Shown: piece after piece, positions 1 through 10,396 of the stretch
Numbering within the stretch: position 1 is the stretch's first letter
Layout: each line of letters begins with the position of its first letter
Notes under the pieces: model-generated
The model's input: only the letters and a program-made list of their open reading frames with translations
Told to the model about the DNA's origin: nothing
Database searches by the model: none
Translations under genes and position numbers: made by a program
DNA from: Pyrinomonadaceae bacterium
GTDB taxonomy: Bacteria; Acidobacteriota; Blastocatellia; Pyrinomonadales; Pyrinomonadaceae
Direction of reading: 5' to 3'
DNA length: 64,000 bases
Assembly (NCBI GenBank): GCA_019694345.1
Contig: JAIBCA010000115.1
Coordinates: forward strand, 25,001-89,000

Positions 1-2124
1 TTTCAGATTGCTGGCCGACGCATTGACGTTGAAATTGACGTCTGACATATCAAAAAAGATATTACCGGCTCCCTCAACCTTGATACGTCCCTGTGTCGTG
101 GTGACATTCGGGATAGTAACCGTTTCCGAACCATCGTTCGGGGTACTGGCAAGGATTGTCGTCGGGAATGTCAGACCGCCATCGGTCGAGAAGGAGATCT
201 TGACGTTTGCGGCACTGACGGGAGCTGCAGTCGTGTTGTTGACACTCCATGTGATCGTTTGCGACGACCCGCCTGTCCACGTGACCGCCGTGTTGGGTGC
301 CGTGACGTTGAACGGTCCTGAGTTGCCGTCAACATTGACCGTTGCGGTCGCAGTGTTGATCCCGCCGCCAGCGGCCCGGTTATCGCGGGCGACGACCTGA
401 AATGTCAGTGTGCGTGTGATCGCCGACATCAGTTCACCGGTCAGACAGCCGCCGGACGGGCAGGAACCGAGTGTCGAAGGCGGCACATTCGCATTATTGC
501 GAATGTACTGCAGCGAAGGGAAGTAGCGGGTCGGGCTCGTTGTCGGCACATAATTTCGGAACAGCGGACGAGCTATGCCGTCAGCGTCCGAATTTGGGAC
601 AGTGCTGGCCGCACCAGTTGTGCCACCTGCGTTATACTGCTGCCAATCGTATGTGATGGTATCACCATTAGGATCGGTAGCCGACGCGGTCAACGAGAAC
701 GGCGTCTGCTTCGGTATGTTGTAGGTCGTGCCTGCCGGAATGGTCACCGTAGGCGGCGTGTTGCCCGTAGCCGTTTGGGCCGAACAGGCATTACCGTTGT
801 TGACCTGACTAAACTGAACGATGACCTCGAGGCTACGTACGTGCATCGTGTCAATGCTGTTTGGTGCGAGGTCCTGATTACCACAGATGCCGGCATAGCC
901 CATGATGGTAATGCCACTGCCCGGTTCGAACGAGTTAGCGTTGCTGCGATTGCCGCCGCCGCAATTGCTGACATTGCCGTTGAAAGTGTGGTTAGAACCC
1001 CATTGGTGGCCCATTTCGTGGGCAACATAGTCGATCGCAAATGGATCGCCTGTAGGATTTGGCAAGCCGGTCGTTCCGGCGCCTTTCGACGCTCCGCAAG
1101 GCGAATTAAGTTGTGCGACGCCGCCGCTGCCGGTCGTGAAAACGTGGCCGATATCGTAATTTGCCGAACCGATCACGGTGTCAAGATTACCCGTATTCAC
1201 ATTGATGTCATTTGAGGAGTTGGCGTAAGGGTCATTGGCCGCAGAACATGCCGTGCCGCCCGTCGGAACGGGACACGTGGTGTTATTGCCTGCGTACACT
1301 ATGAGGTTATTATTCGCAACTATCACCATGCGAAGAGCGAGGTCGCGTTCGTAAACGCCGTTGACGCGGTTCATGATCAGGACTTGAGCCGCAAGGCATC
1401 CGGCGACGGTATTTCCGCCGACGGCGTTACAGTATTCGAAGTTTCCCGCGAGAGCCAGGCGATAAGTGCGGAGCGTGGTTCCGGAGGTTACCTCCGGTGC
1501 GACCGACGTCATAAACTGGGTCGCGTCAAATTCACCGGGCTGCAGAGCCTGGTCAAAATCCTTCCCGACAAATTCGCACACAAAGCGCGACATCGAGCGA
1601 GCCTCGCTTTTGCGGTAGCTGATGTAATTCTCGGTATCACCGGCGGAGTATGGATCGATAACGACCGAGCCCTTCGGAGTAAAAATATAAGCGTGAAATC
1701 CGGACGGCAGCATGTCGAGACGTACCGTCGCGGTAGGATCATCGACGCCCTGTCCACGGTAGGTCGCTGCCAATTCCGGGAATTTGTCTGCGAGCCCTTG
1801 TTCAACGACCATCGAGTGTTCGATCCGAAAACGCTGAAATGATCCGTCCGGCATCGGAAGAGTCAAAATCACCTCAGAAGGTTCACTCGAAAACTCCTCC
1901 GGGGCACTCGCAAGGATCTGTTTTACGATAGACTTGTTGAGGCTAAAAGCCGCATATGACCTGATCTCCACCGGACGATCATTCCCGGATGACTTGATCG
2001 GCGAGTCATCGATCTTGGTCCATACGTTATCGGCCGAAACCGATCCTCCGGCAAGGGCCGAACTTGAATACAAAACAAAAGATGCCAGCAACAGCCAGGC
2101 ATAGCGAAATCTCGTCATTGTCAT
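1..2124 (-). CDS. Secreted reprolysin-type (M12B-like) zinc metalloprotease, C-terminal end outside window
   Basis: The frame is open from the ATG at 2124 to the left edge, giving 708 codons without a stop, so the C-terminus lies outside the window. A GAGG motif about 8-9 nt upstream supports this start. The N-terminus is a signal peptide (hydrophobic stretch ending in SSALA, about residue 25). The metzincin zinc motif HEMGHQWGSNH is at residues 369-379 (His369, Glu370, His373, His379), and the Met-turn is at Met408 in ITIMGYAG, so all catalytic elements are present. A pro-like region precedes the catalytic domain. Downstream, from about residue 460, is an Ig/PKD-like segment (TPPTVTIPAG, ATDPNGD) and then further beta-rich sequence. 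It should be an exported endopeptidase, perhaps ending in a sorting or anchor domain. The substrate cannot be inferred. It is transcribed divergently from the PlsC-like gene. Confidence 0.82.
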   Translation of the reverse strand, partial: MTMTRFRYAWLLLASFVLYSSSALAGGSVSADNVWTKIDDSPIKSSGNDRPVEIRSYAAFSLNKSIVKQILASAPEEFSSEPSEVILTLPMPDGSFQRFRIEHSMVVEQGLADKFPELAATYRGQGVDDPTATVRLDMLPSGFHAYIFTPKGSVVIDPYSAGDTENYISYRKSEARSMSRFVCEFVGKDFDQALQPGEFDATQFMTSVAPEVTSGTTLRTYRLALAGNFEYCNAVGGNTVAGCLAAQVLIMNRVNGVYERDLALRMVIVANNNLIVYAGNNTTCPVPTGGTACSAANDPYANSSNDINVNTGNLDTVIGSANYDIGHVFTTGSGGVAQLNSPCGASKGAGTTGLPNPTGDPFAIDYVAHEMGHQWGSNHTFNGNVSNCGGGNRSNANSFEPGSGITIMGYAGICGNQDLAPNSIDTMHVRSLEVIVQFSQVNNGNACSAQTATGNTPPTVTIPAGTTYNIPKQTPFSLTASATDPNGDTITYDWQQYNAGGTTGAASTVPNSDADGIARPLFRNYVPTTSPTRYFPSLQYIRNNANVPPSTLGSCPSGGCLTGELMSAITRTLTFQVVARDNRAAGGGINTATATVNVDGNSGPFNVTAPNTAVTWTGGSSQTITWSVNNTTAAPVSAANVKISFSTDGGLTFPTTILASTPNDGSETVTIPNVTTTQGRIKVEGAGNIFFDMSDVNFNVNASASNLK

Positions 2125-2330
2125 AGATAAATTACCTCGAATTCTCACAAAAGCTAAACGAACACCTGGAGGGATATTGGCATAAACGGGTCGAAATCAA
2201 CGGAATCACAAACTGTAGAATCAAAATTATTGATCGCATTATCGTATTCGAATTTGTCGCAAATGTCCACAAAAATCACTGTGTTAAGGTTTTTCGTGCG
2301 TCTCAAGGATGATAAACTTCACTTTTGCCT

Positions 2331-3212
2331 ATGACCCCGGATAACGATCTGTCAGGACTGCAAAAGCCGAATGCCGGTGACACGATGCCGCTCGTGCCGG
2401 ATGCGGTCGAAACGAAGGCGATCGGAAAGGTCGATCGTGTAGGTTTTTGGCTAACGCACCGAATGAATCTTGGTCGATGGAAACGACTCATGACGTTTGG
2501 TCAACGGCATATCGGTTCACTATGGATATATCTCGCGACGTATAATTTGATGAACGTCTTTGGTCTCGAGAACGTCGAAAAGGCAGATCCTGATGTTCCT
2601 TTAGTTTTAGTCGCGAACCACCGTTCGTTTTTCGACATGTACACCGTTTCGAGCGTGCTTTTCCGCCGGCTGAATCGGCCAATCAGGCTGTATTTTCCCG
2701 TCCGGGCAAAGTTTTTTTACACCAATCCGGTGGGATGGTTCGTTAATCTCGTGATGGGGTGGTTCTCGATGTATCCGCCATTCTTTCGCGAAGAACGCGA
2801 GGCTGTGAAGCGAGAGTTCGACAAGTATTCAATGCGTCGGCTTATTCAGTTGTGCACCACGGGCAACGGGCACATAATCGGGTTTCACCCCGAGGGTAAA
2901 CGAAATCTTCACGGCGACCCTTACGATCTTCTGCCCGCTCAGCCCGGTATCGGCAAGGTGATATACTCCGCCAGGCCGCAGGTGATACCGGTTTTTATTG
3001 CCGGTTTGGGCAACGATCTGCCCAAGCAGATCCTGGGCAACTGGAACGGGGGAGAAAAGGTGCGGATCTGGTTTGGCGAAAAATTGGATCTGACCGAGTT
3101 CTATGCCAAGTCCGACCGCCTTCGCACCCACAAAGAGATCTCAGACCGCCTGATGGATAAAATACGCGAACTCGGCGACAGCGATCGGACCCTATTCGGC
3201 GGTCAACAGTAA
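2331..3212 (+). CDS. 1-acyl-sn-glycerol-3-phosphate acyltransferase family protein (PlsC-like)
   Basis: This membrane-associated acyltransferase should transfer an acyl chain to a lysophospholipid or related acceptor. The family motif I is visible as NHRSFFD (catalytic His and Asp of HxxxxD, near residue 97-102). The glycerol-phosphate-binding motif appears as FHPEG near residue 185. The length of about 293 residues suits the family. The start is uncertain: ATG 2331 is used here, but an in-frame TTG at 2325 has a better-spaced AGGA (2306-2309). The stop TAA shares its last base with the ATG of the following MFS gene, so the two are translationally coupled. The coupling suggests a lipid or envelope role together with export, but that is inference. 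Confidence 0.8.
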   Translation: MTPDNDLSGLQKPNAGDTMPLVPDAVETKAIGKVDRVGFWLTHRMNLGRWKRLMTFGQRHIGSLWIYLATYNLMNVFGLENVEKADPDVPLVLVANHRSFFDMYTVSSVLFRRLNRPIRLYFPVRAKFFYTNPVGWFVNLVMGWFSMYPPFFREEREAVKREFDKYSMRRLIQLCTTGNGHIIGFHPEGKRNLHGDPYDLLPAQPGIGKVIYSARPQVIPVFIAGLGNDLPKQILGNWNGGEKVRIWFGEKLDLTEFYAKSDRLRTHKEISDRLMDKIRELGDSDRTLFGGQQ

Positions 3213-4816
3213 TGCCGGAAAAATACTCCAAGCACAATTTGGACCGCGACACTCCGCGGTTGCCTATGTCGCCCCGTCGCCGTTGGGCGGTAACTGTCGG
3301 CGTTATGACCGGCATGGCGATCGCCGCGCTCGAAGCGACGGTCGTTGGCACTGCAATGCCGACAGTGATCGCCGTACTTGGCGGTATCAGCTATTACAGC
3401 TGGGTCTTTTCCGCGTATTTGGTGACCTCGACCGTTACCGTTCCGGTCTGGGGCAAATTGTCCGATCTTTATGGCCGACGTCTGCTGTACCAGATCGGGA
3501 TCGGAATATTCTTGCTCGGTACACTGCTGTCTGGATCCGCCGCGTCGATGACGCAGTTGATCATGTTTCGGGCGATACAGGGCCTTGGGGCCGGTGCCCT
3601 GGTGCCGCTCGGAATGACCATAATCGGCGATATTTTTACTCTCCGCGAGCGTGCCCGAATGCAGGCATTCTTCAGCGGTGTCTGGGGGCTCTCGAGCATC
3701 GTCGGGCCTGTGATCGGCGGTTTTGTTACCGACCAGATATCTTGGCGATGGGTGTTCTTTATTAACGTCCCGATCGGCATTGCGGCAGCCGTTATCATGG
3801 GCGTGGCGCTAAAGGAGCCCAAATTAGAAGAGAAGCCGTCGATCGATTATCTGGGAGCCGCGACGCTAATGGGGGCGATAAGTCTGTTGATGCTGTCGTT
3901 GGTCGAGGGCGGCACGACCTTCGCGACGCTTCTTGCACCGCTGAATCTGCTGACGATTGGCAGCGGACTGTTATTGTTGGTGCTGTTCGTCTATTTCGAA
4001 TTCCGGGCACCCGATCCTATCATCCCCTTCAGGCTCTTTCGCAACCGTACGATCCTTGTATCGATAATCGCGGGCTTTCTGGCCGGTATTGCGATGTTCG
4101 GCGGCATTTCGTTCATTCCGCTGTTCGCACAGGGAGCACTAGGCATGACGGCGACACAAGCCGGTTCTTTGCTTACTCCGCTTATGTTGAGCTGGGTTCT
4201 TATGTCTATCATCGGCGGCCGCGTTCTTCTCAAAGTCGGTTATCGAGTAATGGTCGTTGCGGGCTTTGTTGTGCTTACGTCCGGATTTCTACTGATCTCG
4301 ACGATTCAACGAGAGACACCGCAGTTTTGGCTGTATGTGTCCCTAGTAATGATCGGATCCGGCCTTGGCCTGACGATGCTGACACTATTGATAGCTGTCC
4401 AGCAAGCTGTCGAAAGGACACAACTCGGGGTCGCCACATCACTGAACCAGTTTACGCGGGCGATCGGCGGGGCGATCGGTGTTGCTCTGATGGGAGCGGT
4501 CCTCACGGCCGGACTCGCAACCCAGCTTCGAAATGCGGCGAAGGGAAGCGAGCACTTGCTGACATTTGAGCAGGCCGAACGATTTGCCGCCGATCCGAAC
4601 GCTCTTATCGATCCCGCCGCGAAAACAAGCTTGCCGCCTGATATTCTCGCGGTATTACAGGGGGCGATGGCGGCAGCGATGCATCCGGTCTTTTTGTTTG
4701 GTGCGGGTGTTTGTATCGTTGGGCTAATCGTCGTCTTTCTTCTTCCCGGCAGTCGAAAACGCAATGTGGAGAACGATTTGAACATTGCCGGCGGCGAAGA
4801 AATGCCGGCCGGGTAG
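3212..4816 (+). CDS. MFS multidrug exporter, DHA2 (EmrB/QacA) type, 14 TM segments
   Basis: This 534-residue polytopic protein has the drug:proton antiporter pattern. MFS motif A appears as GKLSDLYGRR in the loop after TM2. The antiporter motif C appears as GPVIGGFV in TM5. The length and the number of hydrophobic segments fit the 14-TM DHA2 class rather than 12-TM transporters. The first hydrophobic segment (TVGVMTGMAIAALEATVVGT) contains the acidic residue typical of DHA2 TM1. It overlaps the upstream acyltransferase by one base (TAATG). No membrane-fusion partner (EmrA) is adjacent, so it probably works alone at the inner membrane. The substrate is unknown. It converges on the FHA protease gene with about 57 bp between stops. 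Confidence 0.85.
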   Translation: MPEKYSKHNLDRDTPRLPMSPRRRWAVTVGVMTGMAIAALEATVVGTAMPTVIAVLGGISYYSWVFSAYLVTSTVTVPVWGKLSDLYGRRLLYQIGIGIFLLGTLLSGSAASMTQLIMFRAIQGLGAGALVPLGMTIIGDIFTLRERARMQAFFSGVWGLSSIVGPVIGGFVTDQISWRWVFFINVPIGIAAAVIMGVALKEPKLEEKPSIDYLGAATLMGAISLLMLSLVEGGTTFATLLAPLNLLTIGSGLLLLVLFVYFEFRAPDPIIPFRLFRNRTILVSIIAGFLAGIAMFGGISFIPLFAQGALGMTATQAGSLLTPLMLSWVLMSIIGGRVLLKVGYRVMVVAGFVVLTSGFLLISTIQRETPQFWLYVSLVMIGSGLGLTMLTLLIAVQQAVERTQLGVATSLNQFTRAIGGAIGVALMGAVLTAGLATQLRNAAKGSEHLLTFEQAERFAADPNALIDPAAKTSLPPDILAVLQGAMAAAMHPVFLFGAGVCIVGLIVVFLLPGSRKRNVENDLNIAGGEEMPAG

Positions 4817-4873
4817 CACTTCACGGATGCAAAAGTCACCATTTGCCGACCCTCGATCCGTACTTTGAAAATA

Positions 4874-6526
4874 TTACTGAAGTTTACCGCCGACGGACGA
4901 ATTAGAGTTGGGCTCGGCGGCGGCGGTCTGGGACTGCGAGTCGGATTCCTTCTGTACCTCTTCCGGGGTCTTCCATCCGGCTTTTCTGAGAAGGTCGACG
5001 GCATAGCGAACGGGAACCGCCATGTTCGCGGCGGTATTTTCCGTAAATACCCCGAAATTTACGCCGATCACTTTGCCTGATTGCCCAAATAGCGGAGCTC
5101 CGGAACCGCCCTCGGCCGTCTTGGCGTCATGGACGATCCGTTTAGTGTCGAGATCGGTGATCGCCCCCTGAGTGGTGAGCGGCACGATCTTCTGCGACTG
5201 AGCCAAAAAGTTGATCAAATTCTGCCGGGAATTGCCGAACCGGGAGTTGATAGATTTAGCTTCGTCATCATCAACCATCGCGAGCAATCTATCCGGGCCG
5301 CTCGGATAGCCCATAGTGACGACCGTCTTGCCGATGGCAGCGGAATCGGTGTCGAAGTCAACAGGTATTGACGGCACCTGCTCCGGCAGCGATGCCGGGT
5401 CGATCATGCTTATTGAAATGTCCTCTCGGGTCCCGAGTTCCTTGACCTTGAGCGGAAACGGTTGGGCGATATTCGGAAAATATATGACGAGCCGCTTGAC
5501 CCTCGCGCGGCCGTTCGCGATAACCATCATTTGTTTGACCTGATCGTCCTCCTCCCACGGCTGCATTACGTGACGGTTCGAGACGATATAGCCGCCGCCG
5601 ACGTGAAAGCCGGTGCCTATGAAGTCGTATTCGACTGGCGAACCGTTGCCTTCGGTCGTGAGGCCGATCTGTGGCGCGAGCGGCGGTGCAGAGGGATCCT
5701 CGGGCTGAGATGGTTCGTAGGGGTTCGGGCGAAACGCCTGCGGGTCGGCATAACGGAGTACCTTGCCCGAGCGCTTATCAACAAGATCATAGACGCCGAC
5801 GACAAGGCAAACCGCACTGCCATATTCGACACGTAGATTTGGTGCCAATGAAACTGTCTTGATCAGGTCCTTATTCGTCTTATCCAGTTGTCCGAGTTGG
5901 TCATTCGTTTGGCCAAGCTTCTCTTCGAGCTTTTTGATGATATCGCTTTGTTGCTCGGACTGCTTGCGGCTTTCGCGAAGTTCGCTGTTGACGGCGAAAC
6001 CAATATAAAAAACGCCCGTTAAAAATCCGACGATGAGCACCAGCGTGATCAATTTGGTAGTGATCGACACTTCACGCATCAGTTCGCGTGAGAATTCGCG
6101 CAAGAATGCTTTGGCGTCGTCGCGTTTTACCGACGTCGCGGATTCCATTGCAGCCTCCTCGATGAAACGCGAGATGTACGGCTGATCACGATTGGTCGTG
6201 ATCAATGCGGACTTGTTCTCGAGCGAGAAGAATGCAAACGAAACGTCGGTCTCGCCCACTTTTAGCAGATCACCGTCGTTGACAGCGATGTACCGCCTGA
6301 TCGGTTTATCGTTAATCGTCAACCCCAGCGACGGATCAAACTCGACAACTCGGTAAACGCCGTCAGTACTTTCGATCTCAAACCAGACAGTAGCGGCATC
6401 GGACAGACGAGAACGTATCTGCAAGTCCGATGTCTCGTCGGAGCCGATCCTGATCCTGTCCTGGGAGAAAAATTCAGTCCGCTTCTCCGTTCCGACAGCT
6501 ATGTGAATAATGATGCCAACTGCCAT
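4874..6526 (-). CDS. Membrane-anchored trypsin-like serine protease with N-terminal FHA-like domain
   Basis: This 550-residue protein has an unusual order of parts. Residues 1-105 resemble a forkhead-associated fold (RIRIGSDETSDLQI, then NDGDLLKVGE). A single transmembrane helix lies at about 157-178, followed by a coiled coil (about 180-225, heptads rich in E, K, Q and L). A proline-rich linker lies at about 262-290. The trypsin/HtrA-like protease domain spans about 295-520. The catalytic triad is recognisable: His319 in VSNRH, Asp369 in REDIS, Ser475 in GGSGAP. No PDZ domain is seen. The layout places the FHA domain in the cytoplasm and the protease in the periplasm. FHA domains bind phosphothreonine, so it may link Ser/Thr kinase signalling to periplasmic proteolysis (inference). 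No kinase gene is nearby. Confidence 0.82.
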   Translation of the reverse strand: MAVGIIIHIAVGTEKRTEFFSQDRIRIGSDETSDLQIRSRLSDAATVWFEIESTDGVYRVVEFDPSLGLTINDKPIRRYIAVNDGDLLKVGETDVSFAFFSLENKSALITTNRDQPYISRFIEEAAMESATSVKRDDAKAFLREFSRELMREVSITTKLITLVLIVGFLTGVFYIGFAVNSELRESRKQSEQQSDIIKKLEEKLGQTNDQLGQLDKTNKDLIKTVSLAPNLRVEYGSAVCLVVGVYDLVDKRSGKVLRYADPQAFRPNPYEPSQPEDPSAPPLAPQIGLTTEGNGSPVEYDFIGTGFHVGGGYIVSNRHVMQPWEEDDQVKQMMVIANGRARVKRLVIYFPNIAQPFPLKVKELGTREDISISMIDPASLPEQVPSIPVDFDTDSAAIGKTVVTMGYPSGPDRLLAMVDDDEAKSINSRFGNSRQNLINFLAQSQKIVPLTTQGAITDLDTKRIVHDAKTAEGGSGAPLFGQSGKVIGVNFGVFTENTAANMAVPVRYAVDLLRKAGWKTPEEVQKESDSQSQTAAAEPNSNSSVGGKLQ

Positions 6527-6614
6527 TTTCTGCGTATCCGCTTCGATGAAATTCTAACATAATTGAACGCTCGGCGGATGTGAATTTGCGTAAGCCGTGG
6601 CAAAATAAAAGCAG

Positions 6615-7013
6615 ATGGCAAAACCCAAATTCATCGTCGATCGCGAACAACTCGAAAAGCTTGCACCGATGCTAAAGGCGCCGATCAGGAGGCAGGTTTT
6701 CGTCTGTACCGGCAAGTCGTGTGCAGCGGTCGGAGCCGAAACCGTTAAGAAGGAATTTGCTCGGATACTTGAGGCTAAAGGGCTACGTCAGGGCAAAGAG
6801 TCAAAGGGCCGCAACCCACTTGGCGAAATTTTGCTGACTGAATGCGGATCTATCGGATTCTGTACGGTAGGTACCGCTGTGATGGTTTATCCGGACGGTA
6901 CACTGTATGGTCAGGTCCAACCGGAAGACGTCGCGGAGATCGTCGAGGAGCACGTTGAAAAGGGGAATGTCGTCAAGAGATTAGCCCTGATGGAACTGCC
7001 GCCCGGCAAATAA
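6615..7013 (+). CDS. Thioredoxin-like (2Fe-2S) ferredoxin domain protein
   Basis: This is a 132-residue soluble protein of the thioredoxin-like ferredoxin/NuoE-related group. Four cysteines are placed as expected for a 2Fe-2S cluster: Cys31 and Cys36 in VCTGKSC, and Cys77 and Cys83 in ECGSIGFC. They are followed by the family tail (VMVYPDGTLYGQV, then EIVEEHVEKG). The second pair is spaced C-x5-C, wider than the usual C-x3-C of stand-alone 2Fe-2S ferredoxins, so ligation may differ. It should carry electrons for an unidentified partner. It stands alone, divergent from the FHA protease and convergent with pntB. The ATG at 6615 has no strong Shine-Dalgarno sequence. Confidence 0.75.
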   Translation: MAKPKFIVDREQLEKLAPMLKAPIRRQVFVCTGKSCAAVGAETVKKEFARILEAKGLRQGKESKGRNPLGEILLTECGSIGFCTVGTAVMVYPDGTLYGQVQPEDVAEIVEEHVEKGNVVKRLALMELPPGK

Positions 7014-7149
7014 AGGCAGCCCCTGAGCACCGGTATTGAAATAGAATGGACGTGTGGTCCCGGGCATAAACACCCCAAATCTCACACGCCCGATCAAATT
7101 CAGAAAGCTCTGACGAAACCCAACTGCGTCATCAGAACCTTACTCACTT

Positions 7150-8544
7150 CTAGCCTCTCATCGCAGTCAGTATCTCATCGACGACCTTTTTGGCGTCGCC
7201 GAAGAGCATCAGCGTATTTTCCTTGTAGAACAGCGGATTGTCCACACCGGCATAGCCGCTGGCCATTGACCGTTTCATAACGATCACATCGCGCGATTCC
7301 CAAACGTGCAGGACGGGCATGCCGGCGATCGGCGATCCGGGATCGTCCAATGCCGACGGGTTGACGATATCATTGGCCCCGATGACCCATGCGACGTCCG
7401 TACCCGGAAATTCGTCATTGATCTCGTCCATTTCAAAGACTATGTCATACGGAATATTCGCCTCGGCCAGCAGCACATTCATGTGGCCGGGTAATCGTCC
7501 GGCGACCGGATGGATCGCAAATTTTACCTCAACGCCTTTTTCTTTGAGGATCTTGCAGACCTCCGCAAGCGAATGCTGGGCCTGAGCAACCGCGAGCCCG
7601 TAACCGGGAACAATAATGATCTTCTTGGCATTTAACAGCAGATCGGACGCCCCCGGAGCCTCGACCGAGCGGACCTCACCCTCCGGTTCACCACTTGAGG
7701 AGGCAACCGTTCCACCCTCGGTGCCAAATCCGCCGAGCATGACGCTGATGAACGAGCGGTTCATGCCTTTGCACATAATGTAGCTGAGGATCGCACCGCT
7801 CGAACCGACAAGGGCTCCGGTCACGATCAAAAGGTCATTACTGAGCATAAAACCCGCAGCCGCTGCCGCCCAGCCCGAATAGCTGTTGAGCATCGACACG
7901 ACCACCGGCATATCAGCGCCGCCAATGGCCATTACGAAATGCAGTCCGAGAATGAACGTTATGACGGTCGCGGCAATCAAATAATTGAGTCCCGCTGTCT
8001 CAGGAGCCATAACAAAAAGCACCCCGAGAACGACCGTTGCGACGAGCATCGCTAGATTGATCACGTGACGGCCGGGGATCATAAGCGGCTTGCCTGAGAT
8101 AGTGCCCTGTAGCTTAGCGTAGGCGATGACGGAACCGGTAAACGTGACAGCACCGATACAAACTCCAATAAAAGTCTCGACCAGATGGACCGTAACCTCA
8201 TCGGCGGTAATCTTGGTCGCGCCGAGATATGTGCCGAATCCGACGAGGACCGCGGCCAGACCGACAAAACTGTGCAGCATCGCGACAAGCTGCGGCATCG
8301 ATGTCATTTGAACCCGTGCGGCCAAAACGGCTCCGATCGCTAGGCCCGGTATGACCGCACCTGCAAGCATGACGTAGTTGCCGTCCTTGATCGCAAAGAC
8401 CGTTGCAACCAACGCGATCAGCATGCCGATAATGCCGTAGATATTGCCGCGTCGGGCGGTTTCCTGACGAGAAAGACCGCCAAGGCTAAGGATAAACAAC
8501 GCACTCGCGGCGATGTATGCTACTGTGATTAAACTCTCTTTCAT
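7150..8544 (-). CDS. pntB: NAD(P)(+) transhydrogenase (Re/Si-specific) subunit beta
   Basis: PntB is the 464-residue beta subunit of the proton-translocating transhydrogenase. The complex uses the proton gradient to drive hydride transfer from NADH to NADP+. The first ~270 residues form many transmembrane helices. The C-terminal ~190 residues are the NADP-binding domain III, with the fingerprint [15 protein letters not shown] and the later [10 protein letters not shown]. Length and both domains are normal for the family. Its ATG overlaps the pntA stop (ATGA), so the two are translationally coupled. It would supply NADPH along with the Zwf encoded elsewhere in the window. Confidence 0.95.
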   Translation of the reverse strand: MKESLITVAYIAASALFILSLGGLSRQETARRGNIYGIIGMLIALVATVFAIKDGNYVMLAGAVIPGLAIGAVLAARVQMTSMPQLVAMLHSFVGLAAVLVGFGTYLGATKITADEVTVHLVETFIGVCIGAVTFTGSVIAYAKLQGTISGKPLMIPGRHVINLAMLVATVVLGVLFVMAPETAGLNYLIAATVITFILGLHFVMAIGGADMPVVVSMLNSYSGWAAAAAGFMLSNDLLIVTGALVGSSGAILSYIMCKGMNRSFISVMLGGFGTEGGTVASSSGEPEGEVRSVEAPGASDLLLNAKKIIIVPGYGLAVAQAQHSLAEVCKILKEKGVEVKFAIHPVAGRLPGHMNVLLAEANIPYDIVFEMDEINDEFPGTDVAWVIGANDIVNPSALDDPGSPIAGMPVLHVWESRDVIVMKRSMASGYAGVDNPLFYKENTLMLFGDAKKVVDEILTAMRG

Positions 8545-10115
8545 TTTCTAAACATCGCCAACATGCGATTCGTGACCAAAAAGCCGCCAGCTATATTGAT
8601 CGAGGCGAGCAAAACAGCGACCGCGCCGAGAATGGTTGTCGCGTTAATAGTTGTTCCCGAAAGCTGGAGCATTCCGCCGACGAGAATGATGCCGCTGATC
8701 GCGTTCGTGACGCTCATGAGCGGGGTGTGAAGTGCCGGCTTGACGTTCCACACGACCTGGAACCCGACAAAAATAGCCAGCATGAACACCGTAAAGTGCG
8801 ATAATTTTGACTCCGGTACGACTAGGCCAAGGCCAAGCAGCACAAGCCCGACAAAGATCATTGTGACAGGGCTGACGCCTTCTCCCTCACCATGGCCGTG
8901 AGCCGGTGAGGCCTTAATGGCAACGCTGGCCGAGCTCTTGGTTGGCACGCCAGGCTCCGGCGGTGCCGGCGGCGTCGGCGGTGCCGGCGGCGGCCACATC
9001 ATCTTGCCTTCGTGGAGTACGATCGCACCGCGAACGACCTCGTCCTCAAGATCCACATGGATATCTTCACCCTTTGTCAGGTCGCCGAGCAGAGCGACAA
9101 TGGTCGCCCCATACAATTGGCTTGACATGCTTGCCATACGCGACGGAAGGTCAGTGTATCCGACGATGGTAACGCCCTTATGCGTAGCGATCTCGCCGGG
9201 TTTCGTCAAAACGCAGTTTCCGCCTTGCTCAGCGGCAAGATCGACGATCACCGAGCCAGGCTTCATCGATTCGACCATGCCCTGGGTTATCAGTTTCGGA
9301 GCCGGCTTGCCTGGGATCAAGGCCGTTGTGACAATGATGTCGACCTGCATTGCCTGGGCGGCAAACAGAGCCATTTCTGCCTTCAGAAAGTCGTCAGACA
9401 TCTGTTTGGCATAACCGCCTTTGCCTTCGCCTTCTTCTTTGATATCGAGTTCAAGAAATTCGGCTCCCATTGACGCGACCTGATCTTTGGTCGCCGACCG
9501 CGGATCGAACGCACGAACGATGGCGCCAAGGCCCTTCGCAGCACCGATCGCCGAAAGTCCGGCCACACCCGCTCCGATGACGAGGACTTTCGCAGGATCG
9601 ATGCGTCCGGCGGCGGTTATCTGTCCAGTAAAGAATCGAGGAAAATTGTTTGCCGCTTCGACGATCGCTCGGTATCCGGCAATATTGGCCATAGCGGAAA
9701 GCGTATCCATCTTTTGCGCACGCGAAATACGCGGCACACAGTCCATTCCGAAAACCGTAGCTTTACGTTTTGCGAGCAGGTCGAGAACCTCTCGGTTCTG
9801 GGCCGGCCAGACAAAGCCGATCAGCCACCCTCCTTCCTTCAGCAACTCGGCCTCGTGGACCCCGAGGTCTGGGTTTTGCTCGGGCGGGCGGACCTTCATT
9901 ATCAGGTCTGCCGCCGCCCAAAGCTCTCGTGTGTCTTCGATCACCGTTGCCCCGGCCTCACGGTATTCGCTGTCGATACAGTTAATGCCGTGGCCGGCAT
10001 GAGACTCGACAACGACCTCGAATCCGAGCTTTTTCAGTTTAAGAATGGTTTGCGGCGTTGCGGCAACGCGCTTTTCGCCGGGATGAATCTCCTTAGGGAT
10101 GCCGATTGTGGTCAT
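8541..10115 (-). CDS. pntA: NAD(P)(+) transhydrogenase (Re/Si-specific) subunit alpha
   Basis: This is the full-length alpha subunit in one polypeptide: the NAD-binding domain I followed by the membrane part that many bacteria encode separately (PntAB). Domain I begins [17 protein letters not shown] and contains the dinucleotide fold [23 protein letters not shown] linker extremely rich in Pro ([16 protein letters not shown]) and a His/Gly-rich stretch join it to about four C-terminal transmembrane helices. The start is taken at ATG 10115, where the family begins. An in-frame TTG at 10127 is possible. It overlaps pntB by four bases. The fused form plus the long proline linker is the only unusual feature. 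Confidence 0.95.
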   Translation of the reverse strand: MTTIGIPKEIHPGEKRVAATPQTILKLKKLGFEVVVESHAGHGINCIDSEYREAGATVIEDTRELWAAADLIMKVRPPEQNPDLGVHEAELLKEGGWLIGFVWPAQNREVLDLLAKRKATVFGMDCVPRISRAQKMDTLSAMANIAGYRAIVEAANNFPRFFTGQITAAGRIDPAKVLVIGAGVAGLSAIGAAKGLGAIVRAFDPRSATKDQVASMGAEFLELDIKEEGEGKGGYAKQMSDDFLKAEMALFAAQAMQVDIIVTTALIPGKPAPKLITQGMVESMKPGSVIVDLAAEQGGNCVLTKPGEIATHKGVTIVGYTDLPSRMASMSSQLYGATIVALLGDLTKGEDIHVDLEDEVVRGAIVLHEGKMMWPPPAPPTPPAPPEPGVPTKSSASVAIKASPAHGHGEGEGVSPVTMIFVGLVLLGLGLVVPESKLSHFTVFMLAIFVGFQVVWNVKPALHTPLMSVTNAISGIILVGGMLQLSGTTINATTILGAVAVLLASINIAGGFLVTNRMLAMFRK

Positions 10116-10396
10116 AATTACAAACAAATATATAGAACATCGACGGCACCTGCAAAACGCCGTCCGACTTTCCGCGGTGCCATGTTAGATCTCCGTTGCC
10201 TTCGGCATTTCGGGACACGGCTCCCGGCCATTGAAAACATTGAAAAACTGCCCGCAGGCCACAAAGTGACCGGACCAGAATGTCGTACTCATTCATGGTC
10301 GCCGAAATGAACGTCCCATGATGTGACGCTAATCACAGGCGGCAAAAGAAATCTGATATTTGGAAAAAAATGTTGGGATCGAGGTCCGAAAAATAA

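Noticed and set aside
1..1850. Several plus-strand open frames of 60-150 codons
   Set aside because: They lie antisense to the continuous minus-strand metalloprotease frame and have no family signature.
10093..10296. A 67-codon minus-strand frame overlapping the start of pntA
   Set aside because: It overlaps pntA out of frame and has no recognisable domain or ribosome binding site.
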